From positions 1-5,078 of the forward strand of contig RFKJ01000573.1 in the NCBI GenBank assembly GCA_003694325.1: a stretch of 5,078 bases of DNA. The letters are read 5' to 3'. Of the stretch, positions 1 to 5,078 are shown piece after piece. A program made the translations under genes and the position numbers. This stretch comes from Deltaproteobacteria bacterium. GTDB lineage: Bacteria > Myxococcota_A > UBA796 > UBA2385. The first letter of the stretch is position 1; every line of letters begins with the position of its first letter. The notes under the pieces were generated by a model. The model did no database searches. It was not told the DNA's origin and worked only from the letters and a program-made list of their open reading frames with translations.

Positions 1-67
1 CGTGCTCGATCTCGGCCGTCGTCGCGTCTTCGGAGACGCCGAGGAGCTGGTAGAAGCCGTGGGCCAT
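1..67 (-). CDS. J-domain (DnaJ-like) protein, N-terminal fragment cut by window edge
   Basis: Only the first 22 codons lie in the window; the gene continues past the left edge. Read from the ATG at 67, the peptide includes FYQLLGVSEDATTAEIEH, which matches helix I and the start of helix II of a J domain (the family pattern is Y-Y-x-x-L-G-V-x-x-x-A-x-x-x-E-I). J domains stimulate the ATPase of DnaK/Hsp70 through an HPD motif, which would lie about ten residues beyond the visible part, so it cannot be checked. The start is well supported: an AGGA lies 7 bases upstream, overlapping the selA stop codon, and the gap to selA is only 9 bases. It is therefore probably cotranscribed with selA. Whether it is canonical DnaJ, CbpA-like, or a short J-domain protein cannot be told; location directly after selA rather than after dnaK argues mildly against canonical dnaJ. 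Confidence 0.8.
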   Translation of the reverse strand, partial: MAHGFYQLLGVSEDATTAEIEH

Positions 68-74
68 CGCCGGG

Positions 75-78
75 TCCT
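75..78 (-). promoter_or_regulatory. Ribosome binding site of the J-domain gene
   Basis: Minus-strand AGGA, 7 bases before the ATG at 67. It overlaps the TAG stop codon of selA, so terminating ribosomes could hand over to the next gene. This fixes the start of the truncated gene. Confidence 0.6.
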
Positions 79-1477
79 AACCGTCGCGGGCCGGACCGTC
101 CGCTCCACCGGCCGGGCCTCGCCCCGTGGGGTCGTCCAGCAGCTCGCGCAGGCGGCGCACCACGGCCTCCTCCTCCCCGGGAAGCAGGGTCCGGGGGTCG
201 ATCCGGAGGGTGTCCCGGGCGACCCGAGCGACGATGGCCGGGCGACCGGTGCGGAGTCGTCGGGCGAGGTCATCGGGGTCTGGAACCGGCACCGCGACGA
301 CGGAGGTCCGGAGCCCGCGCGCCGGCAAGGCCCCGCCCCCCACGTAGCCGAGATCGGGCTCCACCCGGGCGCCGGGGAGGGCGGCTGCCATCCGCCGCGC
401 CCGGGCGTCGAGGGCGGCGGGATCGGCGGCGAGCATCTGGTGCACCGGCAGCTCCGCCGCCCGGCCCTCGGCGTAGTGGCGCAGGGTCGCCTCCAGGGCC
501 GCCAGTCCCAGCTTGTCGAGGCGGAGCGCCCGGTACAGCGGGTGACGGCGACAGGCCGCCACGAGGTCGGCCCGCCCGGCGACCACGCCCGCCTGGGGTC
601 CACCGAGCAGCTTGTCCCCCGAGAAGCACACCAGGTCCACCCCGGCCTGGAGCACCCGGTCGGCCGCGTCCTCGTCGACGCTCCCGCCGTCGGCCAGCAC
701 CCCCGGAGCGAGTTGCACGTCGCCGATAACGCCGCTGCCGAGGTCTTCGACCACCGGCACACCCCGGTCGCGCCCGAGGGCGACCAGGGCATCCCGGTCG
801 GGACGCTCCGTGAACCCCTCGATCCGGTAGTTGCTGGGGTGGACGCGCAGGAGCATCGCGGTGTCCGGCCCGATGGCGGCGGCGAAATCGTCGACACGGG
901 TGCGGTTGGTCGCCCCGACCTCGACGAGCCGGGCGCCTCCGGCGGCGATGACCTCGGGGACGCGAAACGAGCCCCCGATCTCCACCAGCTCCCCCCGGCT
1001 GACGATGACCTCGCGCCCCCGCGCCAGCGCGGTGAGCACCAGCAGCACCGCCGCCGCGTTGTTGTTCACCGCGATGGCCGCCTCGGCTCCGGTGATCTCG
1101 TGGACCAGGGCCTCGATCGCAGCCAGGCGTCCGCCCCGGCGTCCACTCTCGGGGTCCATCTCGACGTAGCTGTACCCGCCGGCCGCCTCCACCACCGCGG
1201 TCACCGCGTCCGGCGACAGCGGCGCGCGCCCGAGGTTGGTGTGGATGACGACCCCGGTGGCGTTGATGACCCGGCGCAGGCGGGGGGTGGCGAGGAGGCG
1301 GGCCCGCTGCAACACCCGGTCGGGGAGGTCGGGGGCGAGCGTTCCGCCACGCATCAGCACCCGTCGCTGTTCATCCACCACCTGCCGCGCGGCGCGGACC
1401 GCCAGGGCATGGGGAAGCCCGGCCAGCCGGGGGTCGGCGAGGAGTGCACTGATGCTCGGAAGGCAGGAGAGGTCCAT
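77..1477 (-). CDS. selA: L-seryl-tRNA(Sec) selenium transferase (selenocysteine synthase)
   Basis: A 466-residue PLP enzyme, the usual SelA length, that converts Ser-tRNA(Sec) to Sec-tRNA(Sec) using selenophosphate in the cytoplasm; the bacterial enzyme is known to be a large homodecamer. The family landmarks appear in order: an N-terminal helical tRNA-binding part (about 1-65), RRVINATGVVIHTNLGRAPL (68-87), AVNNNAAA (136-143), RVHPSNYRIEGF (211-222), VVEDLGSG (242-249), and SGDKLLGGPQAG (286-297) with the presumed PLP Schiff-base lysine at K289. The C-terminal small domain includes RVARDTLRIDPRTL (418-431). After about residue 450 there is a Gly/Pro-rich tail of no recognised function. The start is the ATG at 1477, preceded by AAGG at 7 bases; it gives the standard SelA N terminus (SIPSIS-like LPSIS). 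The stop is TAG. The downstream J-domain gene follows after 9 bases. selB and selC are not in the window. The PLP lysine makes this a true SelA rather than a general aminotransferase. Confidence 0.97.
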   Translation of the reverse strand: MDLSCLPSISALLADPRLAGLPHALAVRAARQVVDEQRRVLMRGGTLAPDLPDRVLQRARLLATPRLRRVINATGVVIHTNLGRAPLSPDAVTAVVEAAGGYSYVEMDPESGRRGGRLAAIEALVHEITGAEAAIAVNNNAAAVLLVLTALARGREVIVSRGELVEIGGSFRVPEVIAAGGARLVEVGATNRTRVDDFAAAIGPDTAMLLRVHPSNYRIEGFTERPDRDALVALGRDRGVPVVEDLGSGVIGDVQLAPGVLADGGSVDEDAADRVLQAGVDLVCFSGDKLLGGPQAGVVAGRADLVAACRRHPLYRALRLDKLGLAALEATLRHYAEGRAAELPVHQMLAADPAALDARARRMAAALPGARVEPDLGYVGGGALPARGLRTSVVAVPVPDPDDLARRLRTGRPAIVARVARDTLRIDPRTLLPGEEEAVVRRLRELLDDPTGRGPAGGADGPARDG

Positions 1478-1484
1478 GCCCGGA

Positions 1485-1488
1485 CCTT
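1485..1488 (-). promoter_or_regulatory. Ribosome binding site of selA
   Basis: Minus-strand AAGG, 7 bases upstream of the selA ATG. Three of its four bases lie in one arm of the 14-bp palindrome at 1486-1499, so a protein bound there, or pairing of the arms in mRNA, could affect selA initiation (inference). Confidence 0.5.
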
Positions 1489-1499
1489 AGCCGGCTAAG
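1486..1499. promoter_or_regulatory. Perfect 14-bp palindrome in the selA/kinase divergent spacer, candidate operator
   Basis: The sequence CTTAGCCGGCTAAG equals its own reverse complement at all 14 positions. It lies 8 bases before the selA start codon and 40 bases before the kinase GTG, and carries nearly all of the A/T in an otherwise G/C-dominated spacer. Having no loop, it suits a dimeric DNA-binding protein better than an RNA hairpin. The arms also give TAnnnT hexamers on both strands (TAAGCT at 1496-1501 plus, TAAGGT at 1489-1484 minus), which weakly resemble -10 elements; the minus-strand one is too close to the selA ATG unless selA is leaderless. No regulator family is recognised. An operator role is inference. 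Confidence 0.4.
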
Positions 1500-1539
1500 C
1501 TCGCCGACGACGTGCCCCGCGCCCCACCGGACGCCCCCC

Positions 1540-3687
1540 GTGAACACCCTCATCTACCTCCTGGCCGCTGGGTTCTGCTTCGGCCTCGCGCTGCGCACCT
1601 GGGCCAGCGAGCGGCAGGACCCGGTGCGGCGCAGCTTCATGGTGCTCGGGGTGCTGGCCGGCACGATGTACACCGGCTTCGCCCTGTTCCTGCTCCCCGG
1701 CATGGGGATGGCCCGCTACCTGCAGTCGGGGGTGGTCGCCTTCCTGCCGGCAGCGCTCATGGGCTTCCTCGACCGCCTGCTCGGTGACCCCCAGGCCCCC
1801 GCCAGCCGCGCAGCCCGTCGGTTGTGGGGAACCGCGCCCGTGGTCGCCGTCGGCTTCCTGGTCACCGACATCCTGTTCTACCAGGACGTCCCCCGGGCCA
1901 GCCCGGCCGAGGTCCTCCTCGGCATCTACACCTACGGCGGCCTGCTGCTGTGCGTGCAGCGCCTCGTCGCCGAGCTGCGCGCCTCGCGCAACCGGGTGGA
2001 GCAGGCCCGACTCCGCTACCTGCTCGTCCTGCTCTGCTGCGCGGTCGGTCTCACCCTGATGGAGGACCTGCTGCGGGGGCTGGGTCCGGCCCCCCGGCTG
2101 TCGGCCCACGGGTTGACCCACCGCGGCGCCGAGCTGCAGGGACTGATGCCGCCGCTGGGCGCGGTCGCCACCACGCTGTTCCTCTACTTCCTGTACCAGG
2201 TGTTGCGGCTGACGCGGCTCCTCGATCTGCACGAGATCTTCTCCCGCCTGTTCACGCTGGGGGTCGCCGGCCTTCTGCTGGTGTTCGTCGACGGGGTCTC
2301 GGTGCTGTGGCTGGGCGGCCTGTCGGCCAACCCGATCCACGGCACCTTCCAGATCTTCCTGGCCAGCGTCCTGTTCCTCGCCCTCTACGACCCGTTGCGC
2401 CAGCGCATCGAGGCCCTGGCCGACCAGTGGTTCAACATCCGGGGCCGCCGCCTGGAGGCAACCCTCGCCGAGATCGACCGCGAGCTGGCGCGGACGATCA
2501 CCCTCCACGGCCTCGAGCGGGCGCTCGTCGGCCGCCTGTTCGACAGCGGGCGAGCCCCCCTCGTCACCCTCTACCTCCGGGACCCCGACTCCGGCGTCTA
2601 CCGCCTCACGCTGCAGAAGGGCACCACCGACCATCCGTTGACCCACACCATCTCGGCCCGTCCCTTCACCGAGGGCTTCCAGCGCGGGGAGCGGGCCTAT
2701 GTCCGGGCCGACCTCGAACAGCGGGTCCGCCGCCGGGGCGCGGGCCACGAGGAGGCCGCCGCCCGCCTCCGCACCCTGGACAGCATGGACGCCGACCTCG
2801 TGATCAGCGTGCATTCCGGCGAGTTCGTCCTCGGCTGGCTGGCGTTGAAGGACGAGGCCTGGTCCGACGGCTTCTCGCGCGAGGAGGTCCACCGGCTGGT
2901 CGACACCGTCGACCGGGCCACCCACGTGCTGGAGAACATCGCCGCCGTCGAGCAGGCCAAGGAGCAGCACCGGCTCGCGGCCCTGGGGACCATGGCGGCG
3001 GGCCTCGCCCACGAGATCCGCAACCCCCTCGCCGGGATCAAGGGGGCGGCGCAGTACCTGGAAACCGAGCAGGATCCGGCGGTGGTCGCCGAGTTCCTGC
3101 AGATCATCATCGGCGAGACCAACCGCCTCAACGCAGTCGTCGACCAGTTCCTCAACTACAGCCGACCCTTCGTGGTCCGGGCCGAGCCCGCCGACATCAA
3201 CGACCTCGTGCACGCGACCCTGGACCTCGTCCGGGCCGGCGACCTGCCTCCCGACATCCGCCTCGTCGAGGAACTGCAGGCCGACCTGCCCATGGCCGAG
3301 GTGGACCCCGACAAGGTCCGCCAGGTGCTCCTCAACCTCGTGCAGAACGCCGTGCAGGTGCTCGGCGACGCCGGGTCGGTCACCGTGCGCACCGGTCACT
3401 CCCGCCTGCGGGCGCGCGACGGGAGCATCGCGCCGGCCGTGGAGATCGCGGTCATCGACGACGGGCCGGGGATCCACCCCGAGGACCGCGACAAGCTGTT
3501 CATCCCCTTCTTCACCACCCGGAGCGACGGCACCGGCCTGGGCCTGCCGATCAGCCGCCGGCTGGTGGAGGCGCACGACGGCGAGCTGCTGGTGCGATCG
3601 ATGCCGGGCCGCGGCGCCACCTTCCTGGTCCGCCTGCCCCTGGCCCAGGCCCGCAGCGCGCCCCTGGGGGCCTCCGGACCGGCGTGA
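1540..3687 (+). CDS. Multi-pass membrane sensor histidine kinase (GAF-like, HisKA, HATPase_c)
   Basis: 715 residues. The first ~285 hold about nine hydrophobic segments (near 3-19, 33-54, 60-80, 97-115, 124-143, 158-176, 201-225, 236-258, 267-284), a membrane sensor with no large periplasmic domain. Residues ~310-470 look like a degenerate GAF domain, ending in the usual FSREEVHRLVDTV...LENIAAVE helix. The HisKA H-box is LAHEIRNPLAG (489-499), with the phospho-accepting H491. The ATPase domain is complete: N-box with N599 and N603, G1 DDGPGI (640-645), F-box FIPFF (654-658), G2 GTGLGL (664-669). The HEIRNP type is typical of NtrB/AtoS/ZraS-like kinases, whose partners are often sigma-54 activators. 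No receiver or regulator gene is adjacent: upstream is divergent selA, downstream a convergent gene. The GTG start gives a plausible short N terminus before the first membrane segment; the ribosome site is weak and the next in-frame Met (residue 34) would remove a membrane segment. The signal sensed cannot be inferred. Confidence 0.93.
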   Translation: MNTLIYLLAAGFCFGLALRTWASERQDPVRRSFMVLGVLAGTMYTGFALFLLPGMGMARYLQSGVVAFLPAALMGFLDRLLGDPQAPASRAARRLWGTAPVVAVGFLVTDILFYQDVPRASPAEVLLGIYTYGGLLLCVQRLVAELRASRNRVEQARLRYLLVLLCCAVGLTLMEDLLRGLGPAPRLSAHGLTHRGAELQGLMPPLGAVATTLFLYFLYQVLRLTRLLDLHEIFSRLFTLGVAGLLLVFVDGVSVLWLGGLSANPIHGTFQIFLASVLFLALYDPLRQRIEALADQWFNIRGRRLEATLAEIDRELARTITLHGLERALVGRLFDSGRAPLVTLYLRDPDSGVYRLTLQKGTTDHPLTHTISARPFTEGFQRGERAYVRADLEQRVRRRGAGHEEAAARLRTLDSMDADLVISVHSGEFVLGWLALKDEAWSDGFSREEVHRLVDTVDRATHVLENIAAVEQAKEQHRLAALGTMAAGLAHEIRNPLAGIKGAAQYLETEQDPAVVAEFLQIIIGETNRLNAVVDQFLNYSRPFVVRAEPADINDLVHATLDLVRAGDLPPDIRLVEELQADLPMAEVDPDKVRQVLLNLVQNAVQVLGDAGSVTVRTGHSRLRARDGSIAPAVEIAVIDDGPGIHPEDRDKLFIPFFTTRSDGTGLGLPISRRLVEAHDGELLVRSMPGRGATFLVRLPLAQARSAPLGASGPA

Positions 3688-3715
3688 GGGCCCGGCGACG
3701 TGACGGAGCCGGCCC
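3688..3715. terminator. GC-rich hairpin in the convergent gap, possible bidirectional terminator
   Basis: Directly after the kinase TGA, GGGCCCGGC (3688-3696) can pair with GCCGGCCC (3708-3715) to give an 8-bp stem with one bulged C and an 11-base loop. It lies between the ends of two convergent genes, where a shared terminator is expected. No T-run follows on either strand, so it is not a classic intrinsic terminator, and such GC stems occur by chance in DNA this GC-rich. Confidence 0.3.
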
Positions 3716-3720
3716 GGACC

Positions 3721-4443
3721 TTACGGTCGGCGGGGGTCCCCGGCGTCGGTTCGACCCGGCGCGGCGATATCCTCATGGGTGGCGGCCCGGTGACCGGCTC
3801 GGCGACGCCGGCCCGCGGAGCCCGGCTCCCCCACCGCCCGGAGCCACCGCCCGGCTCGTCGCTCCAGCCCGTGGCGCACCGGTCTCGGCAACGGCCGCAA
3901 TGCGGTCCCGAGCAGGCCGAACAGGCGCTCGGTGGGCTGCTCGGCACGCCGGGTCGCCCCGGTGACGGCGCCGGCGAGGATCCACGCCCGCTCACGGGCA
4001 TCGGCGAGGCGCAGCAGCGCGCCGGGATCGTGGACTGCCACCCCCGGGGCCCCCCGCTCCTCCTCGAAGTACCGGCGAGCACGGTCGACGTGGTAGGCGT
4101 GGGTCAACACCAGCAACCGGCGCCACCCCAGCCGGTCGGCCAGGGCCGCCCCGTCCACCGCCTCGGCGCGGGTGGAGTGGGTGATCGACCGCAGGTGGAT
4201 CCGGCTCGGCTCGACCCCCAGCTCGGCCAGGAACCCGGCGACCAGGTCCGACCCCGAGCGTTCCTGGCCCCGGAACGGTGCCTCCAGGCAGGCGACCCCC
4301 CGGCTCCCGGCCCGCAGTGCGGCGGATGCGGCCGCGCAGCGCGCCCGCAGCTCACGCCAGGCCCGGACCGGGTCGCGGCGGAGCTCCTTGCCGAGGACGA
4401 GGACCCCGTCGAAGGCCCAGCCCGGCGCAGCTCCCCGGCTCAC
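3721..4443 (-). CDS. DUF218 (YdcF/ElyC/SanA-like) family protein
   Basis: 240 residues with no signal peptide or membrane segment, so probably cytoplasmic like YdcF rather than membrane-anchored like SanA or ElyC. The DUF218 landmarks appear in order: an opening strand FDGVLVLGKEL (11-21), helix RARCAAASAALRAG (33-46), ELGVEPSRIHLRS (74-86), HSTRAEA (89-95, matching the family S-x-x-T-x-E-N/E), and LLVLTHAYHVDRA (110-122, matching the family VTS-x-Y-H-x-x-R). The fold is known as a Rossmann-like nucleotide-binding type; biochemical function is not established, with envelope roles reported for some members. The expected Gly-rich strand ending (often LGGG or LSGG) is LGKE and LEAP here. The tail after about 205 is Arg/Gly/Ala-rich and probably disordered. 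The start is GTG, sharing GTGA with the stop of the upstream gene; no other start precedes the first conserved strand. The ribosome site is poor, so translation probably depends on coupling. Confidence 0.8.
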   Translation of the reverse strand: MSRGAAPGWAFDGVLVLGKELRRDPVRAWRELRARCAAASAALRAGSRGVACLEAPFRGQERSGSDLVAGFLAELGVEPSRIHLRSITHSTRAEAVDGAALADRLGWRRLLVLTHAYHVDRARRYFEEERGAPGVAVHDPGALLRLADARERAWILAGAVTGATRRAEQPTERLFGLLGTALRPLPRPVRHGLERRAGRWLRAVGEPGSAGRRRRAGHRAATHEDIAAPGRTDAGDPRRP

Positions 4444-4886
4444 CCCTCGCCGTGCTCCGGATCGACGCCCGAGGCGGCCGGGGACCCGCCTTCGGCGGGT
4501 TCATCGCCAAGCCCGCCGTCCAGCGAGTGGTCTTCGACGGTGGCCTTCTCGTAGCGCGCCACCACCCGCCGGGCGGCTTCGACGGAGTCCTCGGGCACCA
4601 GCAGTTCCCCCCAGGGGGGGGCTCCACCCGAGACGCCGGGAAAGGCGCCATCCGGCCCGCCCTTGACCGTCCACGGGATCTCCGCCTCGGTCATCAACCG
4701 GCTGAGGATCGCTTCGTCGACCGGCGAGTCGAAGGTGTAGACCGACACCAGCTTCTCGGTCGCCAGCCGCTCGCGGAGCTGCCGCTGGACCTCGGCTTCC
4801 TCGGGCGTGACGGTCTCGGCGCCGCAGGAGCGACAGAGGGGGGGATCGTCGATGTACTCGCTGTCGCATTGCAGGCAGACGCGCAT
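4440..4886 (-). CDS. Zinc-ribbon and DUF2007-like small protein
   Basis: 148 residues. The N terminus is a short zinc ribbon, with C4-x2-C7 and C18-x2-C21 in CLQCDSE...PPLCRSCG. After a charged helix (about 28-44) comes a DUF2007-like domain (about 46-112): KLVSVYTFDSPVDEAILSRL, an EAEIPWTVKG strand, and ELLVPEDSVEAARRVVARY. DUF2007 is described as a putative signal-transducing domain with a ferredoxin-like, PII-resembling fold; its ligand is unknown. The last ~35 residues are acidic and Gly/Ser/Pro-rich, probably a disordered tail. The start is ATG with GGAGG 4 bases upstream. It follows xseA by 23 bases and overlaps the next gene by four, so all three are probably cotranscribed. The coding strand has a run of eight C near codons 89-92 (4615-4622), but conserved sequence continues in frame on both sides, so no frameshift is evident. 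The domain call is from pattern memory. Confidence 0.75.
   Translation of the reverse strand: MRVCLQCDSEYIDDPPLCRSCGAETVTPEEAEVQRQLRERLATEKLVSVYTFDSPVDEAILSRLMTEAEIPWTVKGGPDGAFPGVSGGAPPWGELLVPEDSVEAARRVVARYEKATVEDHSLDGGLGDEPAEGGSPAASGVDPEHGEG
4484..4500. repeat. Perfect 7-bp inverted repeat with 3-base loop inside the DUF2007 gene tail
   Basis: ACCCGCC-TTC-GGCGGGT, all seven pairs complementary. It lies in the low-complexity C-terminal coding part of the zinc-ribbon gene, about 40 bases upstream (in mRNA sense) of the GTG start of the DUF218 gene. It could be a processing or translation-modulating hairpin in the shared mRNA, or a chance product of Gly/Pro-rich codons. No second copy was seen in the window. 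Confidence 0.45.
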
Positions 4887-4890
4887 GGGG

Positions 4891-4895
4891 CCTCC
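4891..4895 (-). promoter_or_regulatory. Ribosome binding site of the zinc-ribbon/DUF2007 gene
   Basis: Minus-strand GGAGG with a short 4-base CCCC spacer before the ATG at 4886. It is the strongest Shine-Dalgarno sequence in the window and fixes this start. Confidence 0.65.
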
Positions 4896-4909
4896 ACGAG
4901 GCAGTCAAG

Positions 4910-5078
4910 CTAGCACGTCTCGCCCGCCGGTGGGTCCGGGGGATGGACCTCGCGGACCTCGACGTCCAGGCTGCCCCGGTGCAGCCGCAGCTCCAGGCGG
5001 TCCCCCACCGAGACCGAGGCGGTGTCGCGCACGGCCTGCCCGTCGTGCAACGCCACGGCGTAGCCGCGTTCGAGGAGC
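4910..5078 (-). CDS. xseA: Exodeoxyribonuclease VII large subunit, C-terminal fragment cut by window edge
   Basis: The last 55 codons of a minus-strand gene entering from the right edge, ending at TAG (4912-4910). The peptide begins LLERGYAVALHDGQAVRD, continues SVSVGDRLELRLHRGSLDVEV, and ends PPAGETC. L-x-R-G-Y-A near the start, then a V-x-x-G-D-x-L-x-x-R-L-x-x-G turn and a V-x-x-x-V strand, is the well-conserved C-terminal segment of XseA. With XseB, XseA forms exonuclease VII, which degrades single-stranded DNA to oligonucleotides. The catalytic and OB-fold regions are outside the window. The xseB gene, which often follows xseA, does not follow here: the next gene is the zinc-ribbon/DUF2007 gene, 23 bases downstream. 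The identification rests on a short fragment but the motif is distinctive. Confidence 0.8.
   Translation of the reverse strand, partial: LLERGYAVALHDGQAVRDTASVSVGDRLELRLHRGSLDVEVREVHPPDPPAGETC

Larger units (their letters stand above)
1478..1539. promoter_or_regulatory. Divergent intergenic region with presumed promoters of selA and the kinase gene
   Basis: This 62-base spacer is the only place between the two divergent start codons, so unless promoters lie inside the opposing genes both must sit here and overlap. I see no convincing -35/-10 pair on either strand; the region is mostly G/C apart from the palindrome. The kinase has no clear Shine-Dalgarno sequence; the best is GGA at 1529-1531, 8 bases before its GTG. 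Confidence 0.4.

Noticed and set aside
2..1498. 498-codon plus-strand open frame antisense to selA
   Set aside because: Stop codons are rare at this GC content. Its translation is rich in Arg, Gly, Pro and His without a domain, and it lies fully opposite an unmistakable selA.
1478..1539. tRNA(Sec) gene or SECIS-like element near selA
   Set aside because: The spacer is too short for a tRNA, and no cloverleaf or TGA-associated stem-loop is visible there or elsewhere between genes.
1495..3576. 693-codon minus-strand open frame antisense to the kinase gene
   Set aside because: The frame is a composition-driven shadow; the translation is Gln/Glu/Val/Asp/Gly-rich with no recognisable domain, while the plus strand carries all the kinase motifs.
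1540..3687. Kinase as PrsK of the PEP-CTERM/exosortase system
   Set aside because: The membrane-GAF-kinase order is similar, but PrsK, as I recall it, has an HDLKN-type H-box, whereas this protein has HEIRNP. No exosortase genes are nearby.
3685..3687. TGA stop of the kinase as a selenocysteine codon, given selA nearby
   Set aside because: The protein is complete at the end of its ATPase domain, and the downstream frame shows no conserved sequence or Sec context.
1824..3965. 713-codon open frame in another plus-strand reading frame of the kinase
   Set aside because: Pro/Arg/Gly-dominated translation without domains; it runs through the kinase and into the opposing DUF218 gene.
4896..4909. 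Minus-strand TTGACT between xseA and the DUF2007 gene as a -35 promoter element
   Set aside because: The match ends too close to the ATG at 4886 to fit a -10 element and start site, and the tight gene spacing suggests an operon instead.

Overview
The window is a very GC-rich, gene-dense stretch of bacterial chromosome. It holds four complete genes and two cut by the window edges, with almost no non-coding DNA. The gene content is selenocysteine synthesis, a J-domain protein, an NtrB-like membrane histidine kinase, exonuclease VII, a YdcF-type DUF218 protein and a zinc-ribbon/DUF2007 protein. A Gram-negative, high-GC proteobacterium of the former Deltaproteobacteria or Myxococcota type is a reasonable guess. 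No taxonomic marker is present, so this is inference only.

Layout. On the minus strand at the left edge, selA (selenocysteine synthase, 77-1477) is followed after 9 bases by the first 22 codons of a J-domain (DnaJ-like) gene that runs off the window. A 62-base divergent intergenic region (1478-1539) separates selA from a large plus-strand sensor histidine kinase gene (1540-3687). That spacer contains a perfect 14-bp palindrome (1486-1499) touching the selA ribosome binding site. The kinase gene converges on a minus-strand cluster across a 33-base gap (3688-3720) that holds a GC-rich hairpin. In transcription order the cluster is: the end of xseA (exonuclease VII large subunit, 4910 to the right edge), a zinc-ribbon/DUF2007 gene (4440-4886), and a DUF218 gene (3721-4443) that starts inside the stop codon of the previous gene (GTGA overlap).

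How the genes relate. SelA converts Ser-tRNA(Sec) to Sec-tRNA(Sec), so the host should be selenoprotein-producing, but selB, selC, selD and any recognisable selenoprotein are outside the window. The kinase has about nine membrane segments, a GAF-like region, and complete HisKA and ATPase domains. It has no response regulator beside it in the window, so its partner must be elsewhere. The xseA-DUF2007-DUF218 run looks like one transcription unit, but its members have no known shared pathway. I see no mobile element, CRISPR array, tRNA or rRNA. I do not see convincing evidence of a wholly new system. The best leads are the palindrome between selA and the kinase and the two small poorly characterised genes after xseA.
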